DNA from: Bradyrhizobium sp. BR13661
GTDB taxonomy: Bacteria; Pseudomonadota; Alphaproteobacteria; Rhizobiales; Xanthobacteraceae
Assembly (NCBI RefSeq): GCF_029892425.1
Contig: NZ_JARXWB010000008.1
Location: 62,001 to 126,000 of the forward strand
Length of the DNA stretch: 64,000 nucleotides
Reading direction: 5' to 3'
The notes under the pieces are model-generated. The model saw nothing but the letters and a program-made list of their open reading frames with translations. It had not been told where the DNA came from and made no database searches. The position numbers were made by a program, and so were the translations under genes. Positions within the stretch are counted from its first letter, which is position 1; every line of letters begins with the position of its first letter. Shown piece after piece: positions 35,461 through 43,713 of the stretch.

Positions 35461-37016
35461 TTTTTTTCGCTGATCCGCGCTGGGGCGAAGCGCTGTCGCA
35501 TTTGCCCGACTATCTCGGCAACCATGTGCGGGTGAGCCTCGCCGCACTTGCGCTCGGCCTCATCGTCAGTCTGCCGCTGGCGATCCTGACGCGCAATCGC
35601 CCGGCGCCGCGCGCGATCCTGCTCGCCTTCGCCAGCATCGTGCAGACGGTACCGGGACTGGCACTGCTTGCGCTGTTCTATCCGCTGCTGCTGCTTGCAG
35701 CCTCCGTGACGCTGAAATGGTTCGGCGTCTCCTTCTCGGCCTTCGGCTTCCTGCCGGCCATGCTCGCGCTGGCGCTGTATTCGATGCTTCCAGTGCTGCG
35801 CAACGGCATCACCGGGCTGAACGGCATCGACCCCGCACTGATCGAAGCCGCCAAGGGCGTCGGCATGACGGCGCGACAGTCGCTCGTCATGGTCGAGCTG
35901 CCGCTGGCGCTACCGGTGATGATGGCGGGCATCCGCACGGCCGCGGTCTGGGTGATCGGCACCGCGACGCTGTCGACGCCGATCGGGCAGACCAGCCTCG
36001 GCAACTACATTTTTGCCGGGCTGCAGACCCAGAACTGGGTGTTCGTCCTGTTCGGCTGCGTCGCTTCAGCCCTGCTTGCGCTCGCCGTCGATCAATTGCT
36101 GGGCCTGATCGAGAGCGGCTTGCGTCAGCGCGGCCGCGTGCGCGCCGGGCTTGGCGCGATCGGGATCGCGGCGCTGGTTGCAGCGACGCTGGTGCCGACG
36201 ATGGGGCGCTCGTCGTCCGGCTATGTGGTCGGAGCAAAAACCTTCGCCGAGCAATATGTATTGTCGGCGCTGCTTCGAGACCGCCTCCAGGCGGCTGGTC
36301 TCTCCGCCACCGCGCGATCGGGCCTCGGCTCCAGCGTGATCTTCGGGGCCCTGAAGGCTGGCGACATCGATCTCTATGTCGATTACTCCGGCACGCTCTG
36401 GGCCAATCAGCTGCGCCGCACCGACATCAAGCCGCGCGCGGAGCTGGTCGCAGAGCTAAAGACGGCGCTCGCCAGGGACAACATCACCCTGCTCGGCGAA
36501 CTCGGATTCGAGAATGCCTATGCGCTGGTGATGCCGAAAAAGCGCGCCGACGCGCTCGGCATCCGCACCATCGCCGATCTCCCAGCCCATACGTCGACGA
36601 TGTCGATCGCCGGCGACTACGAATTCTTCTCGCGGCCGGAATGGGCGGCGCTGCAGAAAGCCTATGGCCTCCAGTTCGGCGCGCAGCGCCAGATGCAGCC
36701 GGACTTCATGTATGCAGCGGTGGCGAGCGGCGAGGTCGACGTGATCGCGGGCTACACCAGCGACGGGCTGATCGCGAAATATGATCTGGTTGCACTCGAC
36801 GATCCCAGGCAGGCGATCCCGCCCTATGACGCCATCCTGCTGCTGGCACCGAAGCGCGCCAGCGACGAGCGGCTGAAGGCGGCACTGGGCCCGCTGCTCG
36901 GCAAAATCGACATCACCACCATGCGCGAGGCAAACTTGCGTGCCAGCGGCAATGACGCGAACTCGTCGCCGGACGTGGTGGCGAAGTGGCTGTGGGAGAA
37001 GGTCGGCGGGCGCTAG
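35457..37016 (+). CDS. fused permease and binding protein of an OpuC/Osm-type importer
   Basis: This 519-aa chain joins an N-terminal permease (about 1-225, five to six helices, EAA-type loop ALIEAAKGVGMTARQSLVMVELPLALP) to a C-terminal OpuAC-type binding domain (about 260-519) with VVGAKTFAEQYVLSALL, LKAGDIDLYVDYSGTLW and ASGEVDVIAGYTSDGLIAKYDL. The binding domain is tethered by the last membrane helix near 232-250. Substrates in this family are quaternary amines such as choline or betaine. A truncated second copy of its 3' end lies at 37579-37805. Confidence 0.92.
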   Translation: MIFFADPRWGEALSHLPDYLGNHVRVSLAALALGLIVSLPLAILTRNRPAPRAILLAFASIVQTVPGLALLALFYPLLLLAASVTLKWFGVSFSAFGFLPAMLALALYSMLPVLRNGITGLNGIDPALIEAAKGVGMTARQSLVMVELPLALPVMMAGIRTAAVWVIGTATLSTPIGQTSLGNYIFAGLQTQNWVFVLFGCVASALLALAVDQLLGLIESGLRQRGRVRAGLGAIGIAALVAATLVPTMGRSSSGYVVGAKTFAEQYVLSALLRDRLQAAGLSATARSGLGSSVIFGALKAGDIDLYVDYSGTLWANQLRRTDIKPRAELVAELKTALARDNITLLGELGFENAYALVMPKKRADALGIRTIADLPAHTSTMSIAGDYEFFSRPEWAALQKAYGLQFGAQRQMQPDFMYAAVASGEVDVIAGYTSDGLIAKYDLVALDDPRQAIPPYDAILLLAPKRASDERLKAALGPLLGKIDITTMREANLRASGNDANSSPDVVAKWLWEKVGGR

Positions 37017-37046
37017 GCCATCACGCCCAGCGCACCGCCAGCTCTG

Positions 37047-37433
37047 CTACAGGACCGGCTTCTCGATCGCGCCGCCGGCGTCGACCCAATCCTTGAAGCC
37101 GCCGACGTTGTAGACGTGGCTGTAGCCCATGTCCCGAAGCAGCTTGCCGGCAAGGGCGGAGCGGCCGCCGGAGGCGCAGTACAGGATCACGGTCTTGTCC
37201 CGGGCGAAGGCCTTGTCGTAATAGGGCGACTCCGGATCGGCACGGAATTCCAGCATCCCGCGGGAGACGTTCACTGCGCCATGAACCTTGCCGCTCTTCT
37301 CGACCTCCGGCGCATCGCGCACGTCGAGCACGAGGACGTTGCCCTTGCCGATCATCTCCTTCGCCTCAGCCGGCGTGATCTTTATCACGACGGCGTTGGC
37401 TTCCTCCAACATCTGCTTTACGGATATTGCCAA
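37047..37433 (-). CDS. rhodanese-domain protein
   Basis: A single rhodanese domain of 128 aa has the active-site loop YCASGGRS with Cys86 and the VLDVRDAPEVEKSG motif. I start it at the TTG at 37433, which has AGGAGAG upstream and gives a natural N-terminus (AISVKQMLEEAN); the frame stays open to an ATG at 37505. Single-domain rhodaneses carry persulfide sulfur. It is convergent with the osmolyte importer. Confidence 0.85.
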   Translation of the reverse strand: MAISVKQMLEEANAVVIKITPAEAKEMIGKGNVLVLDVRDAPEVEKSGKVHGAVNVSRGMLEFRADPESPYYDKAFARDKTVILYCASGGRSALAGKLLRDMGYSHVYNVGGFKDWVDAGGAIEKPVL

Positions 37434-37527
37434 ATGAGCTCTCCTGAGTTTCGCGGTTTCTCGGACCTCCCCATACAAGGCATTGTCCGTCATCGCGTCC
37501 TTCATTCGGATGACAAGACAAGGCGTT

Positions 37528-37578
37528 CTAGAGTCCCCGGATCATTCCCGCACTGATCAGCAGCCTGTTCAGCCGCCG
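37528..37578 (-). pseudogene. 3'-end remnant of a second sulfatase-like gene
   Basis: Read on the minus strand, these bases encode RRLNRLLISAGMIRGL followed by a stop. The intact sulfatase-like gene at 38958-40679 ends RRFNRLLIDAGMIRGL. The match, including the stop codon, is too close to be chance. Only the last 16 codons survive; the sequence is joined directly to the remnant of the osmolyte-importer gene. Confidence 0.75.
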
Positions 37579-37805
37579 GCGCTGCAGAAAGCCTATGGCC
37601 TCCAGTTCACCGCGCAGCGTCAGATGCAGCCGGACTTCATGTATGCGGCGGTGGCGAGCGGCTGAAGGCGGCACTGGGCCCGCTGCTCGGCAAGATCGAC
37701 ATCACCACCATGCGCGAGGCAAACATTCGCGCCAGCGGCAACGATGCGAACTCCTCGCCGGACGCGGTGGCGAGGTGGCTGTGGGAGAAAGTCCGCGGGC
37801 GCTAG
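37579..37805 (+). pseudogene. truncated, internally deleted copy of the importer fusion gene
   Basis: This segment repeats the 3' end of the gene at 35457-37016 at about 90 percent or more by eye, from LQKAYGLQF to the stop. A 142-base stretch is missing between two copies of cgagcggc (36724-36731 and 36866-36873 in the parent), which shifts the reading frame. The ending reads REANIRASGNDANSSPD and differs at several positions from the parent, so the duplication is not very recent. Confidence 0.85.
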
Positions 37806-37923
37806 GCTATTCCTGCTCGCACCGCCGGGCATGCTCCGCACCGGCGCCCGTGCCCTGTCCCTCGGCTTTAGTTTGAAAACAACATGCGCGCTCGAAAGAT
37901 TGCAACAGCGCAATATGATACTG

Positions 37924-38856
37924 TCACGCAAACGCCGTCGCCAGGAATGCGGCGAGGATGGCGCCGATCAGGGCGAACTTCACCGTATAGTATACACGCC
38001 TGTTCCAGGCCTTCATCCGCTTGCCGAGCAGTCGCACCTGGTAGGCGTAGCCGAATACGCGGTTGATCCAGCCGACGCGTTCACCCTCGACGTTCTGGGT
38101 CGCGCTTTCCCGGATGATGTGATCGGAGAACCAGCGGTTGACTGAAGTCATCACCTTGCTCGTCAGCGGCCGCTCGATGTCGCAAAACAAAATCAGCCGG
38201 TCGTCGCTGGTGGTATTCTCAGCATAGTGCAGATAGGTCTCGTCGAACAGCAGGGCCTCGCCGGCGTGCCAGGTATAGGGATCGCCGTCGATGAAGATGC
38301 GGCACTCGCCGGGCGATGTCGGCACCTGCAGGCCGAGGTGGTAGCGGATCGAGCCGGCAAAGGGGTCGCGATGCTGCACCAAGCGTCCGCCCGGCGGCAA
38401 GTTGGTGAACATCGCGCCCTTGATATTCGGGATCGAGCTCAATAGCGCGACAGTCCTGGGGCAGTTGGCGAGCGCTGAGGGCAGCGGCTCATCGTACCAT
38501 TTCAGATAGAAGCGCTTCCAGCCGGTACGGAAGAAGGAGTTGAAGCCCCAGTCGTTGTACTTGTCAGCGGCCTTGATCTGGCCTTGCGCAAACAGTTGCA
38601 GCGCCTCCTCGCGGATGGTCTGCCAGTTGTCGCGCAGCACCTTCATCTCGGGGAACGATGCCTCCTCGATGATCGGCCGGTTCGGCACGGCCGAGAACAT
38701 GTACATGAGCACATTGTACGGCGCCATCAGTGTCGAATGATCGGTGAACTGCCGCCAGAAGCCGAGCCGCACCTTGCCGCGGAAATGCACGGCGACCGTC
38801 GAGCCGATGAAGGCCCACAGCAAGAGGAATTGCGGCGAGAGGAGACGTAATACCAT
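37924..38856 (-). CDS. LpxO-like aspartyl/asparaginyl beta-hydroxylase family protein
   Basis: The 310-aa product starts at the ATG at 38856. It has a hydrophobic N-terminus (RLLSPQFLLLWAFIGSTVAVHF), a dioxygenase domain with metal-binding HRDPFAGSIRYHLGLQVP and later DETYLHYAEN, and a C-terminal membrane helix. Length and layout match the Fe(II)/2-oxoglutarate lipid A hydroxylase LpxO group. It is downstream of the sulfatase-like gene on the same strand with a 101-base gap, which suggests a joint role in envelope modification. Confidence 0.85.
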   Translation of the reverse strand: MVLRLLSPQFLLLWAFIGSTVAVHFRGKVRLGFWRQFTDHSTLMAPYNVLMYMFSAVPNRPIIEEASFPEMKVLRDNWQTIREEALQLFAQGQIKAADKYNDWGFNSFFRTGWKRFYLKWYDEPLPSALANCPRTVALLSSIPNIKGAMFTNLPPGGRLVQHRDPFAGSIRYHLGLQVPTSPGECRIFIDGDPYTWHAGEALLFDETYLHYAENTTSDDRLILFCDIERPLTSKVMTSVNRWFSDHIIRESATQNVEGERVGWINRVFGYAYQVRLLGKRMKAWNRRVYYTVKFALIGAILAAFLATAFA

Positions 38857-38957
38857 GGAAGATCCCGCAAAAAATCGACCTGCCAGAAACCTAACAGAAA
38901 CATGCAACCACGTTCAAGACTGCGCCTCGCGCTTGAGCGGGAACCGTTGCTGCGGCG

Positions 38958-40679
38958 CTACAGCCCCCTAATCATACCGGCGTCGATCAGCAGGCGATTG
39001 AAGCGGCGCGCCTCGGCGCCGTCATCGCAACCGTAGAACATGCCTTTGCAGCGCAACATGATGTTCCGCTGCTCCGCAAACGACGGGTCGAGCGGAATAC
39101 CGGCGGCTTCCTGGATTACCAGCGGCAGATAGGGACCGTCGATCGTGTCCATCACGGCCTCGCTCTTCACCGGCTCGAAATTGACCGCGTCGATTGCGTA
39201 ATAGGTCGCATAGAGACGTCGATCATAGGCGTCGAGCTTCTTGCCGATCGCGCCTTCGTCGAGCCCGGGCTCGAGGATAGCAGGCGCGAACTCGGGCTGG
39301 TGATCGCCATAGCGTACGATCAGGAACGGCTCGCCGGCAAAATTCTTCTTCAACCCAGCGACGAAGGCTTTGTATTGCTCGGCGCTCATCGCCTGGCGGC
39401 GCAGATATTCGTCGATCGACGGCACGTTGCCCGGCGCGCGCCAGCCCGGCATCAGATCGGGACGGAAGCGCGTCTCCCAGGGAAAATGATTGGCACCGAG
39501 ATAGATGAAGGTGAACAGCGGCTTGTTCGGCGTCCGCTCGCCCATCAGCCGCAGGGCCTTGTCGTAGAAGAAGCTGTCGGGCTCGACGTCCTTCGCACCA
39601 AGATCAAGGGAGTCGAGGAAGCGCTCGACACCGGTCGTCGTCTGAAAACTGCGCGCGCCCATGAAACCGCCATAGGCGGGATAGAGCGACATGGTGTCGT
39701 AGCCACAGCGACGCAAGCTGAGCGGCAGGCCGCGCTCGACGCGGCCCGATGCAATGCGCGTCACGAAATAGGCGAAGCGGCCGAACGAGCGCGAGGACAG
39801 ACCAGCAAGCACGTTGTATTCGGTAAACCAGCTCGGCCCGCCATTGCTTTCAGCCAGGAAGGTGCGCTCCTTGCCGTCCCAGGACTTGAAATGGCTGCCA
39901 TAACCCGGCGGCACCTTGATGCCCCGCGCGGCGCGGATGTCGAAGCTCGATTCATCATGGATCATGATGATGTTCGGCCGGCGGCCGGCCGGATGGCAGG
40001 CGTCGACCAGCGGCATATTGAGTCGCTCATTGGTCGCGGCGGCCGACTCCATGAAGCCGTACTGCATGAAATCCGAGACCGCAGTGACGCCGGAGCGGAA
40101 GAATTTCGAGAGATAGCCATCGTCGTAATAGCCGCGCCAGGCTTCGTCAGGATGATAGGCGGAATAGAACACCAGGGCGGCGAGACAGGCGAGCTTGCAG
40201 GTGAGCGCCGGAAGGCGGCGGATGCGGAACGGGTCGAGCCACCACAGCGCGTACATCAGGGGCAGCGTGACGAGGCCCGCCCCGATCACCGACCAGCGCA
40301 AATTCGGGAAGATCGTGAACAGGAACGCGACCGTGTCACGATCGATCATCATCAGGTCGATGAAGTTGACCGTCATCTGCACGACGTCGTGCTTGAGCCG
40401 CGACAGCAGCACCAGCACCACGACCATGGTCAGCGACAATGCGCCGGACAGCGCGGGTCGGCGCAGCAGCGTGATCCAGAAGAAGTTGAGGATGCCCCAG
40501 GCGAGCAGGAAGGAGAGGCGCGAACCGAAATCGGTCTCGGTCTCGTACATCAGCGCAAGTGCAGCGAAATGCGGCGCGGTCACAGCGAGCAGCCGCCAGA
40601 TGCCGAGCGCGGCGACGCTCGCCAGGACGGCGGTGGTGGCGGAAGGACCTGGATTGGGCGCGGACGCCATCGACGACAC
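38958..40679 (-). CDS. membrane sulfatase-fold enzyme (phosphoglycerol-transferase-like)
   Basis: The 573-aa product has about five N-terminal membrane helices (residues 15-185) and a periplasmic sulfatase-fold domain with NIIMIHDESSFD, NGGPSWFTEYNVLAGLSS, LYLGANHFPWE-type and VRYGDHQPEFAP segments. This is the layout of LTA-synthase and OpgB-like phosphoglycerol transferases. The nucleophile position, Thr in LTA synthase, appears to be Ser in GGPSWF. An ATG at 40667 is also possible. A related gene must once have existed nearby, given the remnant at 37528-37578. Confidence 0.8.
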   Translation of the reverse strand: MSSMASAPNPGPSATTAVLASVAALGIWRLLAVTAPHFAALALMYETETDFGSRLSFLLAWGILNFFWITLLRRPALSGALSLTMVVVLVLLSRLKHDVVQMTVNFIDLMMIDRDTVAFLFTIFPNLRWSVIGAGLVTLPLMYALWWLDPFRIRRLPALTCKLACLAALVFYSAYHPDEAWRGYYDDGYLSKFFRSGVTAVSDFMQYGFMESAAATNERLNMPLVDACHPAGRRPNIIMIHDESSFDIRAARGIKVPPGYGSHFKSWDGKERTFLAESNGGPSWFTEYNVLAGLSSRSFGRFAYFVTRIASGRVERGLPLSLRRCGYDTMSLYPAYGGFMGARSFQTTTGVERFLDSLDLGAKDVEPDSFFYDKALRLMGERTPNKPLFTFIYLGANHFPWETRFRPDLMPGWRAPGNVPSIDEYLRRQAMSAEQYKAFVAGLKKNFAGEPFLIVRYGDHQPEFAPAILEPGLDEGAIGKKLDAYDRRLYATYYAIDAVNFEPVKSEAVMDTIDGPYLPLVIQEAAGIPLDPSFAEQRNIMLRCKGMFYGCDDGAEARRFNRLLIDAGMIRGL

Positions 40680-40763
40680 GCTGAACTTGGGTCCGGCGCG
40701 GTGATGCTATGGCGCCTGGCCGACCTCGAGACGACCAGGGCGTCCGGCGCAGCCGGCTGCACC

Positions 40764-40781
40764 GTGTCATAAAACTGTAAT
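40764..40781. promoter_or_regulatory. Pho-box-like sequence upstream of the sulfatase-like gene
   Basis: gtgtcataaaactgtaat shares 15 of 18 positions with the Pho-box-like site at 20531-20548. It lies 85 bases upstream of the sulfatase-like start, but the consensus orientation points the other way, where no plus-strand gene follows. Whether PhoB would use it in this orientation is uncertain. Confidence 0.35.
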
Positions 40782-40885
40782 GGAACAGTCACCGACAGGC
40801 AACGCGGAGGGCGATGCGACCTTTGCTTAATGTTAGCGGGAGGCGAAGGGCCGCAGCCCGGTCACCGCCTCGATCGCAGCACCGG

Positions 40886-41863
40886 CTACTCGATCACCTC
40901 GTCGGCCCGGGCGAGCAGGTTCGGCGGAATTGTCATGCCGAGCGATCTTGCGGTCTTCAGATTGACGATCGTCTCGATCTTGGTCGACCGCTGAATGGGA
41001 AGATCGGCCGGCCTCGCCCCCTTCAGGATCCGCGCCGCATAGCCGCCGACCAGACGCGAGGCGTCGTGCGCACTGGCCCCATAGCTCACGAGACCGCCCA
41101 GATCAACGAACTCGCGCTGAAAATACAGGGTCGGCAGCCGCTGCTTCGCCGAAGCCTCGATGATCTGGACGCGATTGACGATGAAGACCGGATCAACCGT
41201 CACGAACAGCGCCTCGACACGGGCTTGCGCGATCTCGGCAAAGGCTTTGTCGATATCGTCCTTTTGACTGGCCTTGAGCACGAGCAGGGTTTTTCCGATG
41301 GCCTTGGCCGCCACGCTGGCGCTTTCGAGCTGGGCCGCTGCGGTCGGCCGGTTGGGGTTCACCAAGACGCCGATCGTCGTCGCCGCCGGAACCAGTTCGC
41401 TGACCAGCTCCAGATTTTTGGCTCCGAGTTCGCCGGCGAGCCAGGTCACGCCAGTGACGTTGCCGCCAGGCCGGTTCAGGCTTTCGACCAGGCCCGTCGA
41501 CACGGGATCGTCCCCGGTGAGGAACACGATAGGGATAGCGGACGTGGCGCGCTTGGCCGCAAGCGCGGCCACGTTACCGCCCATCGTGACGATCACGCCG
41601 ACCTGCTTCTGGACGAGCTCAGCCGCGAGTTCGGGCAACCGGTTGAACTGCCCCTGAGCCCAACGATATTCGATGGCGACGTTGCTACCTTCGATCAGCC
41701 CGGCGGCTTTGAGCCCCTCCTGGAAGCCGGTGACCACCGTGACAAAGGTCTCCGGCGAACCGCTGGCAAGGAAACCGATCGTCGGCCGCGTGGCTTGAGC
41801 GAGCGCCCGGTTCGTCCAGATCGGCAAGGTGCCGGCTGCGAGAAAAAATGTGCGTCGATCCAT
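40886..41863 (-). CDS. ABC_sub_bind-family exported binding protein
   Basis: The 325-aa product starts at the ATG at 41863 (MDRRTFFLAAG), giving a Tat-like or Sec signal peptide ending near RALAQ. The mature part matches the ABC_sub_bind family: GFQEGLKAAGLIEGSNVAIEYRWAQGQ, RLPELAAELV, GVIVTMGG and PIVFLTGDDPV. Related proteins bind tryptophan (TrpX) or other ligands. No permease or ATPase gene is adjacent, which is common for this expanded family in Bradyrhizobium. Confidence 0.88.
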   Translation of the reverse strand: MDRRTFFLAAGTLPIWTNRALAQATRPTIGFLASGSPETFVTVVTGFQEGLKAAGLIEGSNVAIEYRWAQGQFNRLPELAAELVQKQVGVIVTMGGNVAALAAKRATSAIPIVFLTGDDPVSTGLVESLNRPGGNVTGVTWLAGELGAKNLELVSELVPAATTIGVLVNPNRPTAAAQLESASVAAKAIGKTLLVLKASQKDDIDKAFAEIAQARVEALFVTVDPVFIVNRVQIIEASAKQRLPTLYFQREFVDLGGLVSYGASAHDASRLVGGYAARILKGARPADLPIQRSTKIETIVNLKTARSLGMTIPPNLLARADEVIE

Positions 41864-41974
41864 CTCTGCCGTACGCATGAAAATATCGAAGTGAAACAAT
41901 ATGGGCGCGAGTGTATGCGGCGCGGCATCAGCCGCCAATACCAAGTTGAGCAGGATTCCGGACCAGGGCGGCGC

Positions 41975-42625
41975 CTAGCGCGTCGCGATCCCCGCGATGA
42001 ACAGATCGATCACCTCCTCCGCCATCCGCTCGATCTCGCCCTCCTCCACGCCCCAGCGCGGGAAATGCCCGTCGAGGTTCATCCGGGCGAAGCCATAGAT
42101 CAGGGAGCGGCCGGCGATCAGGATGCGCTTGAGGTCTGCCGATCGCAGCAGGCCCTGCGCGGCCGCTTCAGTCAGCAACCGCTCGGTCAGCGCAACCAGC
42201 TCGGCATTGTCGCGCGTCAGCTCGGCGGAGCTGCCATGGGCGAAATAGCGCCCCGTGGAGATGATCTCGAAATGCGCGGGGTTGCGCATTGCCCATCGCA
42301 CATAGGCAATGCCAAAGGCGCGGAAGCGCTCCAGCGGGTTGGCGGGGCGAGCCTCATCCAGTGTGGCCTCGATCTCGGCACGAAAGCGCCGCTGCGCCTC
42401 CTCGGCCACCGCAGCCATCAATGCGTCGCGGTTGGGAAAATGCCGGAACGGCGCTCCCGGCGACACCGCAGCCCGGCGCGCCGCCTCGCGCACTGAGACC
42501 TCGGCGCCTTCCTCTGCCAGCTGCAGTGCAGCATCGATCAGCACGCGGCGGAGGTCGCCGTGATGATAGGGCCGGGCTTCGGATGTCTGGTGACGGGCGC
42601 GAGGCTTGGACGTCTGACGGGGCAT
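41975..42625 (-). CDS. TetR/AcrR-family regulator
   Basis: The 216-aa product has the N-terminal HTH (YHHGDLRRVLIDAALQLAEEG, then VSVREAARRAAVSPGAPFRHFPNRDALMAAVA) and a C-terminal WHG-type ligand domain. I choose the ATG at 42625 with GAAGG upstream; the ATG at 42640 is possible. It is divergent from the ferric-reductase-like gene. Two matching palindromes in the shared 106-base region suggest that it represses itself and its neighbour. Confidence 0.9.
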   Translation of the reverse strand: MPRQTSKPRARHQTSEARPYHHGDLRRVLIDAALQLAEEGAEVSVREAARRAAVSPGAPFRHFPNRDALMAAVAEEAQRRFRAEIEATLDEARPANPLERFRAFGIAYVRWAMRNPAHFEIISTGRYFAHGSSAELTRDNAELVALTERLLTEAAAQGLLRSADLKRILIAGRSLIYGFARMNLDGHFPRWGVEEGEIERMAEEVIDLFIAGIATR

Positions 42626-42654
42626 CGCGCCTTCTAACATCACCCGAACGTGAA

Positions 42655-42671
42655 TGTAAGCAGCGATTACA
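42655..42671. promoter_or_regulatory. probable TetR operator 1
   Basis: tgtaagcagcgattaca is a 17-base palindrome with one mismatch between half-sites TGTAAGC and GATTACA. It lies 30 bases upstream of the regulator's start. It is a near copy of the perfect palindrome at 42698-42714. Confidence 0.65.
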
Positions 42672-42697
42672 CCATTGACGGTCGCGTCACCACGAAA

Positions 42698-42714
42698 TGT
42701 AATCGATGATTACA
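42698..42714. promoter_or_regulatory. probable TetR operator 2
   Basis: tgtaatcgatgattaca is a perfect palindrome with 7-base arms (TGTAATC/GATTACA) around GAT. It ends just before the GGAGGAG of the membrane protein gene, so bound protein would cover its promoter or ribosome binding site. The two sites are 43 bases apart, close to four DNA turns. Confidence 0.75.
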
Positions 42715-42731
42715 TAATGGAGGAGATCGCC

Positions 42732-43349
42732 ATGTCCCAACGTCAAAGCTGGTTCGAAGGCTGGCGGCTGCTCGCCGTCCTCACACTGAGCCTGATCATC
42801 TTGAGCCTATGGATCGCCTCGATGCGGCAGTTCGAGGTCGAGGGCGTGCGGATGGTGATCCGCTTCACGGCACGCAGCTCACTGCTGCTGTTCTGCCTCG
42901 CTTTTGGTGCAGCAGCGCTGGCGCGGCTGTGGCCGAACGCCTGGACGCGCTGGCAGCGCCGCAACCGCCGCTATCTCGGCCTCAGCTTTGCGGCCTCCCA
43001 CGCCATCCATGCCGTTGCGATCATCGTCTTCGCCAGGATGGATCCGGCGGCCTTTGCGGAAGCCACCTCGCCTGCTTCCTACATCTTCGGCGGAATTGGC
43101 TATGCCGCGATCATCGCGATGAGCGCGACCTCGTTCGACCGCACGGCGGCGCTGATCGGGCCCCGCGCCTGGCGCACGCTGCATCTCATCGGCGGCTATT
43201 ATCTCTGGTTCCAGTTCATGGTGTCGTTCGGCAAGCGCGTGCCGGCCATGCCTGCCTACGCGGCGTTCCTCATTCCGCTCCTGATCGTAATGGCGCTGCG
43301 AATGATCGCGATGGCCGCGCGCCAGACCCCGCAGACCGCCAAGGCGTAA
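42732..43349 (+). CDS. ferric-reductase-like membrane protein
   Basis: The 205-aa product starts at the ATG at 42732 after GGAGGAGAT. It has about six hydrophobic helices (residues 13-32, 43-65, 82-103, 116-135, 150-168, 180-197). Conserved histidines lie in FAASHAIHAVAII and TLHLIGGYYLWFQ, as in the ferric reductase-like haem-binding membrane domain (MsrQ/YedZ and related). There is no flavin or NADPH domain, so electrons must come from a partner. It is controlled, by inference, by the divergent TetR regulator. Confidence 0.75.
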   Translation: MSQRQSWFEGWRLLAVLTLSLIILSLWIASMRQFEVEGVRMVIRFTARSSLLLFCLAFGAAALARLWPNAWTRWQRRNRRYLGLSFAASHAIHAVAIIVFARMDPAAFAEATSPASYIFGGIGYAAIIAMSATSFDRTAALIGPRAWRTLHLIGGYYLWFQFMVSFGKRVPAMPAYAAFLIPLLIVMALRMIAMAARQTPQTAKA

Positions 43350-43354
43350 CCGCA

Positions 43355-43711
43355 CTAGCGGCCGAGGCCCTCGAGCTCTCGGGCACGGGCCTCGGTCATG
43401 CGGCGCAGGCACTCGCCGGCATCGACGCGGGCGATGGTGCCCTCGCCCATGCCGTAATAGAGGCAATTGGCGTCGCGGTACTGGATCCAGAGCCGTTGCG
43501 CGGCGCGAAGCTGGTCGCGTTGCGCATCAGCCGCATTCTTCATCGCCTGCTGATAGGCGACGGTCATGCGCTTGTCCCATTGCGCGGTCTGGGCCTTCAG
43601 GCATTCAACCATCTCCGCGGTCGAGCCGTCGCAGGACCTGGGATCGCCCTGGTCGCCAGCCTTCGCAGCGGACGCCAGGATGCAAAGGACGATGACGAGA
43701 AGGTTTCGCAT
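43355..43711 (-). CDS. LprI-like exported protein
   Basis: The 118-aa protein has a signal peptide (ASAAKA) and the lysozyme-inhibitor LprI N-terminal domain pattern: four conserved cysteines (SCDGS, VECLKAQ, ANCLYY, GECLRRMTEARARELE) and the RLWIQYRDANC helix. Members bind or inhibit lysozyme in some bacteria; here that is only family inference. Its start is 2 bases from the SDR stop upstream, so the two are probably cotranscribed. Confidence 0.85.
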   Translation of the reverse strand: MRNLLVIVLCILASAAKAGDQGDPRSCDGSTAEMVECLKAQTAQWDKRMTVAYQQAMKNAADAQRDQLRAAQRLWIQYRDANCLYYGMGEGTIARVDAGECLRRMTEARARELEGLGR

Positions 43712-43713
43712 CG

